Below, in pieces: positions 1 to 8,107 of a DNA stretch of 64,000 nt; position 1 is the stretch's first letter, and every line of letters begins with the position of its first letter. The notes below the pieces were generated by a model, which was not told the DNA's origin, did not search any database, and was given only the letters and a program-made list of their open reading frames with translations. The position numbers and the translations under genes are program-made. The DNA lies in NCBI GenBank assembly GCA_029959295.1, contig JASCOH010000006.1, forward strand, positions 248,001 through 312,000, written 5' to 3'. The stretch is from Flavobacteriaceae bacterium PS02334. GTDB taxonomy: Bacteria > Bacteroidota > Bacteroidia > Flavobacteriales > Flavobacteriaceae.

Positions 1-120
1 GATATAATGGCCAGTCGTTAGCTGTTTGAATCTTTTGAAATCATCTGGCAGATGCCAAAGCATGGCATTGTCTTTTCCAAGCGCATTATTTTCGGCAGCC
101 GCCGCAATCATTGTAACCAT
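1..120 (-). CDS. folA: Dihydrofolate reductase, N-terminal part (runs off the left edge)
   Basis: The reverse strand from the ATG at 118-120 encodes 40 residues starting MVTMIAAAAENNALGKDN and continuing AMLWHLPDDFKRFK. This is the DHFR amino end: the cofactor-side strand, the G-x-DN loop and the WxLPxD helix whose acidic residue protonates dihydrofolate. The enzyme regenerates tetrahydrofolate with NADPH in the cytosol. It is the natural partner of thymidylate synthase, encoded about 1 kb away on the same strand. The start lies 3 bp from the stop of the upstream 2TM gene, so the two are probably co-transcribed. The rest lies outside the window. Confidence 0.9.
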   Translation of the reverse strand, partial: MVTMIAAAAENNALGKDNAMLWHLPDDFKRFKQLTTGHYI

Positions 121-123
121 TAT

Positions 124-471
124 TTATAAAGTATTATTTTCAGAATCATTATCGATTTTTGACTGAAGCTGTTGCATTTTGCGTTCTTGTTTTGCTACTA
201 GACGGTCAATCTGGGCGCGTTCCCAATTTTTATTCATGAAACTGTCAGTAATAAAAACGCGTATGAAGTGCAATACAAATAAAAATGCCCAAACAACAAT
301 AGCCCATAAATCCCAGTGCGTTTCAGGATAAAAGTCTGGAATTATGACTCTGTGTATAAGCAGAAAAAAAAGACTTCCAACAAAAAAGAGGATAAAGTGG
401 AAGTAAAGCAGTTTTTTTTGCTTCATCCTTCTGCGAGCATATTCATAAAGTTCGTGTTGATTATTTTCCAT
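124..471 (-). CDS. 2TM domain-containing small membrane protein
   Basis: 115 residues. A basic amino end (YARRRMKQKK) precedes two hydrophobic helices at about residues 23-43 and 57-77, joined by a short loop with aromatic residues, followed by a charged, partly coiled tail (about 85-110, many K/E/Q). This matches the 2TM domain family, common in flavobacteria and sometimes fused to LytTR regulators. Function is unknown. It sits between thyA and folA on the same strand and ends 3 bp before folA, so it is probably in the same transcript. Confidence 0.8.
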   Translation of the reverse strand: MENNQHELYEYARRRMKQKKLLYFHFILFFVGSLFFLLIHRVIIPDFYPETHWDLWAIVVWAFLFVLHFIRVFITDSFMNKNWERAQIDRLVAKQERKMQQLQSKIDNDSENNTL

Positions 472-565
472 AAGTGCAGAATTTGATTTAAAGATAGGAT
501 TAAATTTTAAAAATAAAAAATGCTATGAAAGAGAATCTGGATAAGATTTAAAAAATCAGTCAAGT

Positions 566-961
566 TTAAAACACAATTGGGATGCTTAACAGCATTCTTG
601 TCGGTTTTCCGTTTTGATAAGCAGGTTTCATTTTCGGAAGAAGTTCTATGATGCGTTTCGCTTCGTCGTTAAAGATTTGATATTCGCCTTCTACTTTGGT
701 TACTTTTACAGAACCGTCAGTTTCAATCGCATATTCAACAATTGATTTCCCTTTTAATTTTTCTCTGCTGGCCTGTTCAGGATATTTGTAGTTGTCTTTT
801 ATATGTTGTTTTAATTTTCCTTGAAAACATTTTATCAGGTCTGAAAAAGCTTCTTCTTCACAGCCTGGGAAAACAGGAAGCGACTCTTGGTTCGCAATAT
901 TTGCTTGTGCCAATGAAATCAACCCATGAAATAGAAAAAGCAACAAAAAGATTTTTTTCAT
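566..961 (-). CDS. TonB C-terminal-like secreted protein
   Basis: 131 residues with a Sec signal peptide at about 1-20 (MKKIFLLLFLFHGLISLAQA). The mature part has the VFPGCE motif and then a TonB carboxy-terminal fold: YPEQASREKLKGKSIVEYAI, DGSVKVTKVEG, EAKRIIELLPKMKPAYQNGKP and a final SIPIVF strand. Such stand-alone TonB-C domains are frequent in Bacteroidetes. They lack the membrane anchor and proline linker of true TonB, so a role in energising a receptor cannot be assumed. The gene ends 94 bp before the 2TM gene and begins 9 bp downstream of the thyA stop, so it is likely in the thyA transcript. Confidence 0.75.
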   Translation of the reverse strand: MKKIFLLLFLFHGLISLAQANIANQESLPVFPGCEEEAFSDLIKCFQGKLKQHIKDNYKYPEQASREKLKGKSIVEYAIETDGSVKVTKVEGEYQIFNDEAKRIIELLPKMKPAYQNGKPTRMLLSIPIVF

Positions 962-970
962 AATTGAGTT

Positions 971-1795
971 TTAAACAGCAACCGCGCCTTTAATGTGTGG
1001 ATGAGGTTCATAGCCTTCTAAAGTAAAATCTTCAAATTTAAAGTCAAGAATATTTTTAACTTCTGGATTTAAGATCATTTTTGGCAACGGTTTCAGATCA
1101 CGGGAAAGCTGTAATTCCAATTGTTCGAAATGATTATTATAAATGTGAGCGTCGCCAAAAGTGTGGATGAAATCGCCAGGCTGTAGATCACAAACCTGAG
1201 CAATCATCAATGTTAGCAAAGCATACGAAGCAATGTTAAACGGAACTCCTAAGAAAATATCAGCGCTTCTTTGGTATAATTGGCAAGATAATTTTCCGTC
1301 AGCTACATAAAACTGGAAGAAAGCGTGACACGGAGGCAAAGCTACTTTTCCATTCGCCACATTTTCAGCAAAAGATTTTGAAGTATCTGGCAAAACCGAA
1401 GGATTCCAGGCAGAAACGAGCATTCTTCTGCTATTCGGATTTGTTTTTAAAGTATCAATCAATTCTGTAATCTGGTCAATTTCTTCGCTGTTCCAATTTC
1501 TCCACTGATGCCCATAAACCGGACCTAATTCTCCGTTTTCATCAGCCCAATCATCCCAAATTTTTACGCCGTTTTCTTTTAAGTAAGCGATGTTTGTTTC
1601 GCCTTTCAAGAACCAAAGCAATTCGTGAATAATAGATTTTAAATGCAATTTTTTAGTAGTAACCATCGGAAAACCTTCTGATAAATCAAAACGCATTTGG
1701 TACCCGAAAACACTTTTTGTTCCGGTTCCAGTTCTGTCTCCTTTTTGTGTTCCTGTTTCAAGAACGTGCTTTACTAGGTCTAAATATTGTTGCAT
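971..1795 (-). CDS. thyA: Thymidylate synthase
   Basis: 274 residues, close to the usual 264-280. It methylates dUMP to dTMP with methylenetetrahydrofolate, producing dihydrofolate for the nearby DHFR. Visible hallmarks are GDRTGTGT near residue 20 (phosphate-binding arginine), the active-site [11 protein letters not shown] with the nucleophilic cysteine, the [20 protein letters not shown] block, and [12 protein letters not shown], which contacts dUMP. The carboxy end is [10 protein letters not shown], close to the conserved end of the family. It is the first clear housekeeping gene of a minus-strand run thyA, TonB-like, 2TM, folA. Confidence 0.97.
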   Translation of the reverse strand: MQQYLDLVKHVLETGTQKGDRTGTGTKSVFGYQMRFDLSEGFPMVTTKKLHLKSIIHELLWFLKGETNIAYLKENGVKIWDDWADENGELGPVYGHQWRNWNSEEIDQITELIDTLKTNPNSRRMLVSAWNPSVLPDTSKSFAENVANGKVALPPCHAFFQFYVADGKLSCQLYQRSADIFLGVPFNIASYALLTLMIAQVCDLQPGDFIHTFGDAHIYNNHFEQLELQLSRDLKPLPKMILNPEVKNILDFKFEDFTLEGYEPHPHIKGAVAV

Positions 1796-1804
1796 TTTTT
1801 TTGG

Positions 1805-1825
1805 TTTAGGGTGTTGGGTTTAAGG
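1805..1825. repeat. Left arm of an inverted repeat flanking the four-helix-bundle gene
   Basis: TTTAGGGTGTTGGGTTTAAGG resembles the reverse complement of 2263-2281, sharing an exact GGGTTTAAGG core with a few mismatches outside it. The two arms bracket the broken four-helix-bundle gene. Similar AAACCC-rich spacer DNA lies at about 36060-36105, so this may be ordinary flavobacterial spacer rather than an element end. Confidence 0.45.
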
Positions 1826-1844
1826 TTTAGGAGCTTCCTTTGTC

Positions 1845-2203
1845 TTAAGCTTGGGCGTTTATGTATTTTATGAAAGAAGAAATTCTTCTTTGTAATCTTT
1901 GAATATTTTCAAGACAAATGATTGTCTTTTCTGTATTTATTATTTCTAGGTCTAAGCTTAAAATTAGATGACTTTCTAATTCGTAGCTAGAGCCTAAGCT
2001 GATTTGTAGAAATCGTGCAAAATCTTTCTGAGAATCTTTTGCTGCACCTTCTGCAATATTTGAAGGGATTGAATTACACATCTTTTTATTTGTGATGTCA
2101 ATCCGAATTTTTCCTCTTCTGGTAAAGATTTGGTCAAAAGATAAACGTCTTTTACAAGAACACGACCTTCCTTCCAAACTTCAAGTTCTTTGAAATTTCT
2201 CAT
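1845..2203 (-). pseudogene. Four helix bundle protein (23S rRNA intervening-sequence type), frameshifted
   Basis: Two overlapping frames together make one protein of about 119 residues. The first, from the ATG at 2201-2203, reads MRNFKELEVWKEGRVLVKDV up to TSQIKRCV. The second resumes at NSIPSNIAEGAAKDSQKDFA and runs to the stop at 1845. In this family the junction is normally SQ-x-R-R-x-x-x-SIPSNIAEG with no gap, so one base appears to be missing near 2071-2077 (GAATTAC on the plus strand). The protein is a small helical bundle found in 23S rRNA insertions and as free-standing genes; its role is unknown. A sequencing error cannot be excluded. Confidence 0.8.
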
Positions 2204-2262
2204 TAATATTAATTTGTATGGCATTTAAAAATAGTAATCTCAATCAAAATCCAAGCGTAAGT

Positions 2263-2281
2263 CCTTAAACCCGAAACCTAA
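2263..2281. repeat. Right arm of the inverted repeat flanking the four-helix-bundle gene
   Basis: CCTTAAACCCGAAACCTAA is the approximate reverse complement of the arm at 1805-1825. It is followed by a further degenerate copy, CCTTGAACCC, at about 2284-2293. Confidence 0.45.
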
Positions 2282-2296
2282 TTCCTTGAACCCTTC

Positions 2297-2929
2297 TTAA
2301 GATTCCCTCTTGCTTATCTCATCACGGATATTTGCCGCTTTTTCATAATCTTCATTCTGAACAGCACTTTCCAACTGTTCGTGAAGTTCTGAAAGGCTCA
2401 ATTTTGCGTAAGCATTTGATGAATCAGTTGTGTTGTCATCTTCTAGTCCAAAAGTTTCTGGTGAAGAAAGAATATCGTCTAAATCTTGGTTTTCGTTTTC
2501 GCCTTCCTGCGGATTTGCTTTCAAGAAGATTCCGGCTTTGTCTAAGATGTTTTTGTAGGTAAAAATCGGAGCACTGAAACGCAACGCCAAAGCAATGGCA
2601 TCGGAAGTTCTGGCGTCGATGATTTCCTCAATTTTATCTCTTTCACAAATGATGCTGGAATAGAAAACGCCGTCAACAAGCTTGTGAATGATGACTTGTT
2701 TTACCACAATGTCAAATCGGTCAGCAAAGTTTTTAAACAAATCGTGCGTCAACGGGCGTGGCGGTTTTATTTCTTTTTCTAAGGCGATTGCAATTGATTG
2801 CGCCTCAAAAGCGCCAATTACGATTGGCAGTTTTCGCTCTCCGTCCACTTCATTTAAAATCAATGCGTAGGCGCCGTTTTGTGTTTGGCTGTATGAAATT
2901 CCTTTTATGGTTAGTTTTACTAAACTCAT
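2297..2929 (-). CDS. Bifunctional nuclease family protein with C-terminal UVR motif
   Basis: 210 residues. Residues 1-135 form the BFN (DUF151) domain: LVKLTIKGISYSQTQNGAYA, LPIVIGAFEAQSIAIALE, RPLTHDLF, and ISCER-like SSIICERD followed by DARTSDAIALALRFSAPIF. A low-complexity acidic linker (about 140-168) leads to a UvrB/UvrC-type motif at about 172-206 (LSELHEQLESAVQNEDYEKA). Plant and bacterial BFN proteins have reported DNase/RNase activity; the UVR motif usually mediates protein-protein contact. BFN plus UVR is the standard architecture in Bacteroidetes. It lies downstream of etfBA on the same strand, with a terminator in between. Confidence 0.88.
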   Translation of the reverse strand: MSLVKLTIKGISYSQTQNGAYALILNEVDGERKLPIVIGAFEAQSIAIALEKEIKPPRPLTHDLFKNFADRFDIVVKQVIIHKLVDGVFYSSIICERDKIEEIIDARTSDAIALALRFSAPIFTYKNILDKAGIFLKANPQEGENENQDLDDILSSPETFGLEDDNTTDSSNAYAKLSLSELHEQLESAVQNEDYEKAANIRDEISKRES

Positions 2930-3028
2930 TATTAAAGGTCTATGTTTGTTTTTGTTTTTTTTGTTTTTTCTAGAAAAATCCTTAAATTAAGGCTTCCTGA
3001 ATTTATCCTGTTTATGCAGAATAAAAAA

Positions 3029-3074
3029 AGGGCTATCTAAATCTTGATATTTCTACCTAAATTTAGATAGCCCT
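3029..3074 (-). terminator. Rho-independent terminator after etfBA
   Basis: AGGGCTATCTAAAT (3029-3042) pairs with ATTTAGATAGCCCT (3061-3074). Read on the minus strand, the stem is followed by a run of seven T, so it terminates the etfB-etfA transcript. Confidence 0.85.
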
Positions 3075-3099
3075 GATATGGGCAAATTTAAAAAAATAT

Positions 3100-4068
3100 T
3101 TACGAATTATTCGCCTTGAATTCTTTTAATTTTTCGGTCAATTTCGGAACGATTTCAAAAGCGTCGCCAACGATGCCATAATCGGCAACTTTAAAGAATG
3201 GCGCGTCAGCATCTTGATTGATAACAACTTTTACTTTTGAAGAGTTGATTCCAGCAATATGTTGGATGGCTCCAGAGATTCCGATTGCGATGTAAAGGTT
3301 TGTCGCTACTGGTTTTCCAGTCTGGCCAACGTGTTCGCTGTGAGGTCTCCAGCCTAAGTCAGAAACTGGTTTTGAACAAGCGGTTGCAGCGCCTAAAACA
3401 GCAGCTAAATCTTCTAGCATTCCCCAGTTTTCTGGTCCTTTCAAACCTCTTCCTCCAGAAACTACAACTTCCGCGTCAGCGATAGTTACTTTTCCGGTTA
3501 CTTTTTCTACAGATTCTACTTTTACGCCAAAATCAGCATCGCCGATTGACGGTGAAAAATCTTCTTGAGATAGGGAAGAAGCGCTTTCAAAAACGCCGTA
3601 AGAATTTTTGGCAAGGCCTAAAACTTTTACATCCGTACTGATTTCAGTGATGTTGAACGCTTTGTTCGAAAACGCATTTCTTTTCACTTGGAAAGGAGAT
3701 GTGCTTACCGGCAAACCGACAACATTTGAAGCGTAACCAGCGTCAAGCCCAACAGCAACAAGCGGTGCCAAATAAAGGCTGTCTGTTGTTGAAGAAAGCA
3801 AAACTACTTTTGTTCCTTCTTTTTGAGCGGCTTGCTTGATGACATCAGCATACGCTTTTGCCGTAAATTTTGATAATTTATCATCGTTTACTTTCAAGAC
3901 TTTGTCTACTCCATATTTTGATAATTCAGAAACATCACCAGCGTTAATGGTAACTGCGGTAACTGTTGTTCCTAAAGATTCTGCGACTTTTTTACCGTAT
4001 GAAGCCAATTCGAAAGCAACTTTCTTGAATTTTCCTTCTGCAGATTCTGCGTATATTAATATTGACAT
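3100..4068 (-). CDS. etfA: Electron transfer flavoprotein subunit alpha
   Basis: 322 residues. It forms the FAD-carrying half of ETF, which passes electrons from acyl-CoA dehydrogenases to the quinone pool. The carboxy-terminal FAD domain is textbook: VVSGGRGLKGPENW, LAAVLGAATACSKPVSDLGW, RPHSEHVGQTGKPVATNLYI, AIGISGAIQHIAGI, and the signature INQDADAPFFKVADYGIVGD. The amino-terminal half is the usual adenine-nucleotide-type fold. It follows etfB with an 80-bp AT-rich spacer of short degenerate repeats, so the pair is one operon read beta then alpha. Confidence 0.96.
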   Translation of the reverse strand: MSILIYAESAEGKFKKVAFELASYGKKVAESLGTTVTAVTINAGDVSELSKYGVDKVLKVNDDKLSKFTAKAYADVIKQAAQKEGTKVVLLSSTTDSLYLAPLVAVGLDAGYASNVVGLPVSTSPFQVKRNAFSNKAFNITEISTDVKVLGLAKNSYGVFESASSLSQEDFSPSIGDADFGVKVESVEKVTGKVTIADAEVVVSGGRGLKGPENWGMLEDLAAVLGAATACSKPVSDLGWRPHSEHVGQTGKPVATNLYIAIGISGAIQHIAGINSSKVKVVINQDADAPFFKVADYGIVGDAFEIVPKLTEKLKEFKANNS

Positions 4069-4148
4069 AATTTTTTAAATTTAAAGATTGAAAAATTTAA
4101 GGATTTAAAGATTTCAAAAATTCGTAATTCGTAATTTTTAATTCGTAA

Positions 4149-4895
4149 TTAAATTACTTTAGCTTCGTTATGCAAAAGGTTGATCAACTCATCTAAATTG
4201 TCTGGGCTGATTAATTTTACCGCAGATTTCAGAGCTGGTTTTTCAAATTTCACCGCTTTTGTGTTTGAAGAAGCGTTAACTGGCTCAAGAATTGTCAAAG
4301 CTTTTGTTCTTGCAGTCATAATTCCTCGCATGTTTGGGATTCTAAGGTCTTTTTCTTCAACTAAACCTTTTTGTCCGCCGATGATTAGTGGCAAAGTTGT
4401 CGCAACAGTTTCTTTACCGCCGTCGATTTCACGAGAAGCTTTCACTGAAGTTCCGTCTACTTTAATATCTGTACAAGAATTCAAGAAATTCATTCCGGTA
4501 ATTCCAGCAATCATTCCAGGAACCATGCCTCCGTTGTAATCTAAAGATTCTTTTCCTGCGATAACAAGATCATAACCTCCGTTTTTGATTACTTCTGCCA
4601 ATTGTTTTGCTACGAAAAATCCGTCTGTTGGATTTGCATTTACACGAATTGCTTCGTTTGCGCCAATGGCCAATGCTTTTCTTAAAGTCGCTTCTGTTTC
4701 TGGACCTCCAACGTTAACTACGGTAACATTTGCGCCTTGCTGTTCTTGGAACCAAATTGCTCTTGTCAATCCAAATTCGTCGTTTGGATTTATTACGAAA
4801 GAAACTCCGTTGGTGTCAAATTCTGAATCGCCATTCGCAAAATTAATTTTTGAAGTAGTATCAGGAACGTGACTGATGCAAACTAATATTTTCAT
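4149..4895 (-). CDS. etfB: Electron transfer flavoprotein subunit beta
   Basis: 248 residues, normal for the family. It is the AMP-binding partner of EtfA. Recognisable blocks are MKILVCISHVPDTTSKINF at the amino end, NPNDEFGLTRAIWFQEQQGA, the nucleotide-binding stretch LVIAGKESLDYNGGMVPGMI and the recognition loop NMRGIMTARTKALTILEP near residue 190, where dehydrogenases dock. It is the first gene of the etfBA unit and is divergent from the MFS transporter gene; the roughly 200-bp AT-rich gap must hold both promoters. Confidence 0.96.
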   Translation of the reverse strand: MKILVCISHVPDTTSKINFANGDSEFDTNGVSFVINPNDEFGLTRAIWFQEQQGANVTVVNVGGPETEATLRKALAIGANEAIRVNANPTDGFFVAKQLAEVIKNGGYDLVIAGKESLDYNGGMVPGMIAGITGMNFLNSCTDIKVDGTSVKASREIDGGKETVATTLPLIIGGQKGLVEEKDLRIPNMRGIMTARTKALTILEPVNASSNTKAVKFEKPALKSAVKLISPDNLDELINLLHNEAKVI

Positions 4896-5065
4896 TTTAT
4901 ATAAAATTATAGTGTTGATTTATTTTAGGCTCCGAAATTAAGAATTATAATTCAAATAAAAAACTATGCGTGCATAATATTTTGATAATTTTTGTAGAAC
5001 TATTTCGTTTTCGTGGACCAATGCGGGTTTTGGGTTTCCTTCAAAAAAGAATCTCTACTTTTCGT

Positions 5066-5073
5066 TATCTTTG
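5066..5073 (+). promoter_or_regulatory. Bacteroidetes -7 box before the MFS gene
   Basis: TATCTTTG fits the TAnnTTTG consensus and lies 20 bp before the preferred start at 5093, leaving a very short leader. No clear -33 TTG was found at the right distance. Confidence 0.55.
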
Positions 5074-5092
5074 CACCTTCAAAAATTTTCCC

Positions 5093-6271
5093 ATGGATTC
5101 CTCAATCAAAGCCGTTCATCCCATTTATAATCTTCAATTCGGACTAGTTTGCTTGAGTTCCCTGCTGTTTTCGGCGAGTTTTAATATGCTGATTCCAGAA
5201 TTGCCAGAATACTTAAGCAATATGGGAGGCGCAGAATATAAAGGTTTGATCATCGCACTTTTTACTTTGACAGCAGGAATTTCAAGACCTTTTAGTGGCA
5301 GATTGACCGACACTTTGGGAAGGGTTCCGGTAATGGCGGTGGGTTCTATCGTATGTTTTATCTGCGGTATTTTATATCCGGTTTTGGGCACCGTTTCCGG
5401 ATTTTTATTCTTAAGATTGATCCACGGATTTTCTACTGGATTCAAGCCCACAGCGACCGCCGCTTACGTTGCCGACATAATTCCAAGGGAAAGGTGGGGC
5501 GAAGCTTTAGGTTTTCACGGACTCTGTTTTTCAACCGGAATGGCCATCGGTCCCGCAATCGGAAGTACGATAAAATTGCATTTTTCTATGGATATGCTTT
5601 TTTATGCTTCCTCGATTTTTGCACTTTTGTCTATTGTGATTTTAATGAATATGAAGGAAACTTTGCAGCACAGACAGCGTTTCAGCCTGCATATTTTAAA
5701 GATTTCCAGAAAAGATATTATTGCAGTGGAAGTGCTTCCGGCGGCAATTGTGACTTTTCTTTCGTATACGGCTTACGGTGTGATTCTGACCTTGATTCCA
5801 GATTGGAGCCAGCATTTGGGGATTACGAATAAAGGATTATTTTTCATGGTTTTTACCATCGCATCACTCGTAATTCGCTTCGGAGCGGGGAAAGCTTCTG
5901 ATAAATATGGACGGCTTCATTTAATCGGATTGGGGCTTTTTCTGTTGATCATTTCACTAATAATTGTAGGTTTTTCAACTTCCGTAGCCGGATTAATACT
6001 TGGCGCGGCATTATACGGAATCTCCACAGGAATCGTTTCTCCCGCCTTAAATGCCTGGACGGTCGACATGAGTTTTCCAGAAAGCAGGGGAAAAGCAATG
6101 GCCACGATGTATATCGCCCTGGAAACAGGAATAGGACTCGGAGCGCTTTTCGCAGGATGGATTTATCAAGATGAGATTTCGAAAATTCCGATGGTGATGT
6201 ATGTCAGCGCCGGAATGGTTTTCTGCTCGATGATTTATGTATTTGTGCGTGTGAAGAAAGCGAGGAAATAA
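5093..6271 (+). CDS. MFS transporter
   Basis: 392 residues from the ATG at 5093. An in-frame upstream start at 4970 would add 41 poorly conserved residues and place the -7 box inside the gene, so 5093 is preferred. About twelve hydrophobic segments are visible, with a motif-A-like loop GRLTDTLGRVPVM between helices 2 and 3 and the related loop GKASDKYGRLHLI in the second half. These are typical of drug/metabolite exporters and sugar transporters of the major facilitator superfamily. The substrate is not apparent. The gene is single, divergent from etfBA and convergent with the minus-strand cluster that follows. Confidence 0.9.
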   Translation: MDSSIKAVHPIYNLQFGLVCLSSLLFSASFNMLIPELPEYLSNMGGAEYKGLIIALFTLTAGISRPFSGRLTDTLGRVPVMAVGSIVCFICGILYPVLGTVSGFLFLRLIHGFSTGFKPTATAAYVADIIPRERWGEALGFHGLCFSTGMAIGPAIGSTIKLHFSMDMLFYASSIFALLSIVILMNMKETLQHRQRFSLHILKISRKDIIAVEVLPAAIVTFLSYTAYGVILTLIPDWSQHLGITNKGLFFMVFTIASLVIRFGAGKASDKYGRLHLIGLGLFLLIISLIIVGFSTSVAGLILGAALYGISTGIVSPALNAWTVDMSFPESRGKAMATMYIALETGIGLGALFAGWIYQDEISKIPMVMYVSAGMVFCSMIYVFVRVKKARK

Positions 6272-6311
6272 TAGTTTAAAATTACAAGAAGTTGTGTTAA
6301 TCACTTCGTTA

Positions 6312-6530
6312 TTAATTTTCATAACCGCAAATTGTCCTGCCAATCTTCTTGGCTTTATTAAGACTCATTTTTTCAATCTGATGCTTGCATCTTTTTAATC
6401 CATGGCAATCTTTGTTTAAATGATATCTGCTTCCAGTATCACTTTTGCAGATATAAACGTCAGGTTGTTTTGAAGAACCCAAAGATAAAGTTGCCGTAAC
6501 AACATATATTAATAGTAATTTTTGGAACAT
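6312..6530 (-). CDS. Small secreted cysteine/histidine protein, unknown function
   Basis: 72 residues: a signal peptide (about 1-20) and a short mature part with Y-x-C-x-S near residue 26 and a YHLNKDCHGLKRCKHQ motif, ending RTICGYE. The spacing of four cysteines with nearby histidines suggests metal or heme binding or a disulfide-stabilised fold. I recall similar short proteins in many Bacteroidetes genomes with no assigned role. It is the last gene before the convergent MFS transporter and lies 25 bp after the neighbouring 65-residue gene, so it may be the tail of the TerD/tubulin operon. Confidence 0.6.
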   Translation of the reverse strand: MFQKLLLIYVVTATLSLGSSKQPDVYICKSDTGSRYHLNKDCHGLKRCKHQIEKMSLNKAKKIGRTICGYEN

Positions 6531-6555
6531 CTGTTTAAATTTTTAAGACTAAAAA

Positions 6556-6753
6556 CTACACTTTTCGGACAGCCGTTTTTAGTAGATTAATAATAAAGAG
6601 AATTAGAAAAACTAAAATAATCGGGCTAAAAACCTCAACCCAGCCTAAATTTCCAAAGCTGATTTTAATGATAAAAAGGACAATGCAAAATGCAACTGAC
6701 AGGGTAATAAGTAGAGTTTTAAAATCAGTTTTCTTTTTTCTTTTCTTCGCCAT
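6556..6753 (-). CDS. Small two-helix membrane protein
   Basis: 65 residues. A very basic start (MAKKRKKKTDFK) is followed by two hydrophobic helices at about 12-31 and 36-57 and a short basic tail. No family was recognised. It lies 16 bp downstream of the OmpA-like gene on the same strand and is probably co-transcribed with the TerD/tubulin operon, possibly as an inner-membrane component. Confidence 0.55.
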   Translation of the reverse strand: MAKKRKKKTDFKTLLITLSVAFCIVLFIIKISFGNLGWVEVFSPIILVFLILFIINLLKTAVRKV

Positions 6754-6769
6754 TTGGGTTTTGTGTTAG

Positions 6770-7423
6770 CTATAAATTAATTTCAACTCTTCTGTTTTTC
6801 TTCCTGCCTTCTTCAGTGTCATTTGTCGCGATAGGATTTTCGATGCCTCTTCCAATAGCATTAATTTTGTTCGCATCAATGCCTTTTTCAACTAGATGTT
6901 TTTTCAAAGTGTTGGCTCTATCCTGAGAAATTTTATTGTTTACAGAAAGTTCGCCTTCACTGCTGGCATAACCATTTAAAGTTATTGAGGAAGTTGGATT
7001 TGCTTCTAAATAATCTGAAATTTGCTTAATGACAACCTCATCAACTACAACTATTTCTGAAGAACCTTTCTCAAATGAAGCAGGAATTTTATTTTCCAAT
7101 TCAGATGGCTTTACTGTGTTTTCAACTTCCGAAATATTTTCAACTGAAGTTTTCTCATTTAAAGTATCCGCAGGAATTGCACTTTTTCCAACAACTTCTG
7201 TCCCTTTTTCAGGAGCTATTTTTAACATAGAATCGGTATCCTCCTTAGAACTTAAAAAGTAATAGCCCGCGCTTCCAATTAAAAGTAGAAGCAGAATGAC
7301 TAGAATTAATGACGGACTTTTCTTCTTCGGTTCTTCTTGCCAACTATTATTTTTTGACAAATCAAACTTTGATTCCGTTCCGGATTTTGCAGGTTCCTCG
7401 TTTTTATTTAAATTAAATGACAT
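6770..7423 (-). CDS. OmpA-family peptidoglycan-binding protein with TM anchor
   Basis: 217 residues. A short cytoplasmic amino end precedes one transmembrane helix (about 38-58, SLILVILLLLLIGSAGYYFL), a Ser/Glu/Thr-rich linker and an OmpA carboxy-terminal domain (about 115-217). That domain shows GYASSEGE, LSVNNKISQDRANTLKKHL, GRGIENPIATNDTEEGRKKN and RRVEINL, including the Asp and Arg that bind diaminopimelate in the family. It therefore links inner membrane to cell wall. The cytoplasmic amino end (SFNLNK, then KFDLSKNN) resembles the first strand of the TerD protein encoded next door (SFNLNKGERFSLSK). It lies 15 bp downstream of that terD gene in the same operon. Confidence 0.85.
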   Translation of the reverse strand: MSFNLNKNEEPAKSGTESKFDLSKNNSWQEEPKKKSPSLILVILLLLLIGSAGYYFLSSKEDTDSMLKIAPEKGTEVVGKSAIPADTLNEKTSVENISEVENTVKPSELENKIPASFEKGSSEIVVVDEVVIKQISDYLEANPTSSITLNGYASSEGELSVNNKISQDRANTLKKHLVEKGIDANKINAIGRGIENPIATNDTEEGRKKNRRVEINL

Positions 7424-7438
7424 AATTTTTGTTTTAGA

Positions 7439-8092
7439 TTAAGTATACATTTCTACTAAAGTCTGCAAGCTTCCGGTATGCGCTCTTCCCATGGCCTCAA
7501 ATTCCCAAGAATCACCAGCACGGTATAATCTTCCAAATTCCACGGCATCTTCATTGGTAAATTGATCTTTCAGGCTATATCTTAAGATTTCACTTCCAGT
7601 ATTTTCATCCACAATTCGAATGTAACAATCGTTGACTTGCCCAAAATTTAAATCCAAAGTTCTTCGGTCTTTCTTTGTGTCATTTGGAAATTTGCAAATC
7701 GTCGCACATATAATAATCTGCTCAATATTTGCACTTACTTTATTCAAATCAATGATCATATCTTCGTCGTCTTCGCCATCGCTTCGAGTGCCATCTGGGT
7801 CGTCAATCGCACCTTTTATAGCACCGTCAGCGGTCAAAGGCCTAAAAAGTCCCTTCTCATTTTGATCCTCAATACTATTGCCCATTTGAACTTGCCCATA
7901 AAAAACAAAATAACTGTCAGACGGAATTTTGAAATTGCTGTTAATCGCAAATGCCGAAACATCAAGGTCAAATTCGGGTCCGTTTGGCTGTTCATTCGGA
8001 TCCCAGCCCATTCCGATTTTCACGACTGTCAATCCCGGAGCTGCTTTTGAAAGAGAAAATCTTTCGCCTTTATTTAAGTTGAAACTTATCAT
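7439..8092 (-). CDS. TerD family protein, long form
   Basis: 217 residues, longer than the usual 190. TerD proteins are calcium-binding beta-sandwich domains of the tellurite/stress (Ter) systems. Seen here are the amino strand FNLNKGERFSLSKAAPGL, the GMGWDPN block, FDLDVSAFAIN, an acidic metal loop DGEDDEDMIIDLNKV and the closing REYR-like FGRLYRAGDSWEFEAMG. The extra length sits in the middle (about residues 85-108), before the acidic loop. It is the second of two adjacent terD paralogs, 15 bp apart, downstream of the Hsp70-like and tubulin-like genes. Confidence 0.92.
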   Translation of the reverse strand: MISFNLNKGERFSLSKAAPGLTVVKIGMGWDPNEQPNGPEFDLDVSAFAINSNFKIPSDSYFVFYGQVQMGNSIEDQNEKGLFRPLTADGAIKGAIDDPDGTRSDGEDDEDMIIDLNKVSANIEQIIICATICKFPNDTKKDRRTLDLNFGQVNDCYIRIVDENTGSEILRYSLKDQFTNEDAVEFGRLYRAGDSWEFEAMGRAHTGSLQTLVEMYT

Positions 8093-8107
8093 TTTTAAAA
8101 TTTTAGA

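Noticed and set aside
4970-5092. Upstream extension of the MFS gene by 41 residues.
   Set aside because: The extension is poorly conserved-looking, and the -7 box TATCTTTG lies inside it, 20 bp before the ATG at 5093.
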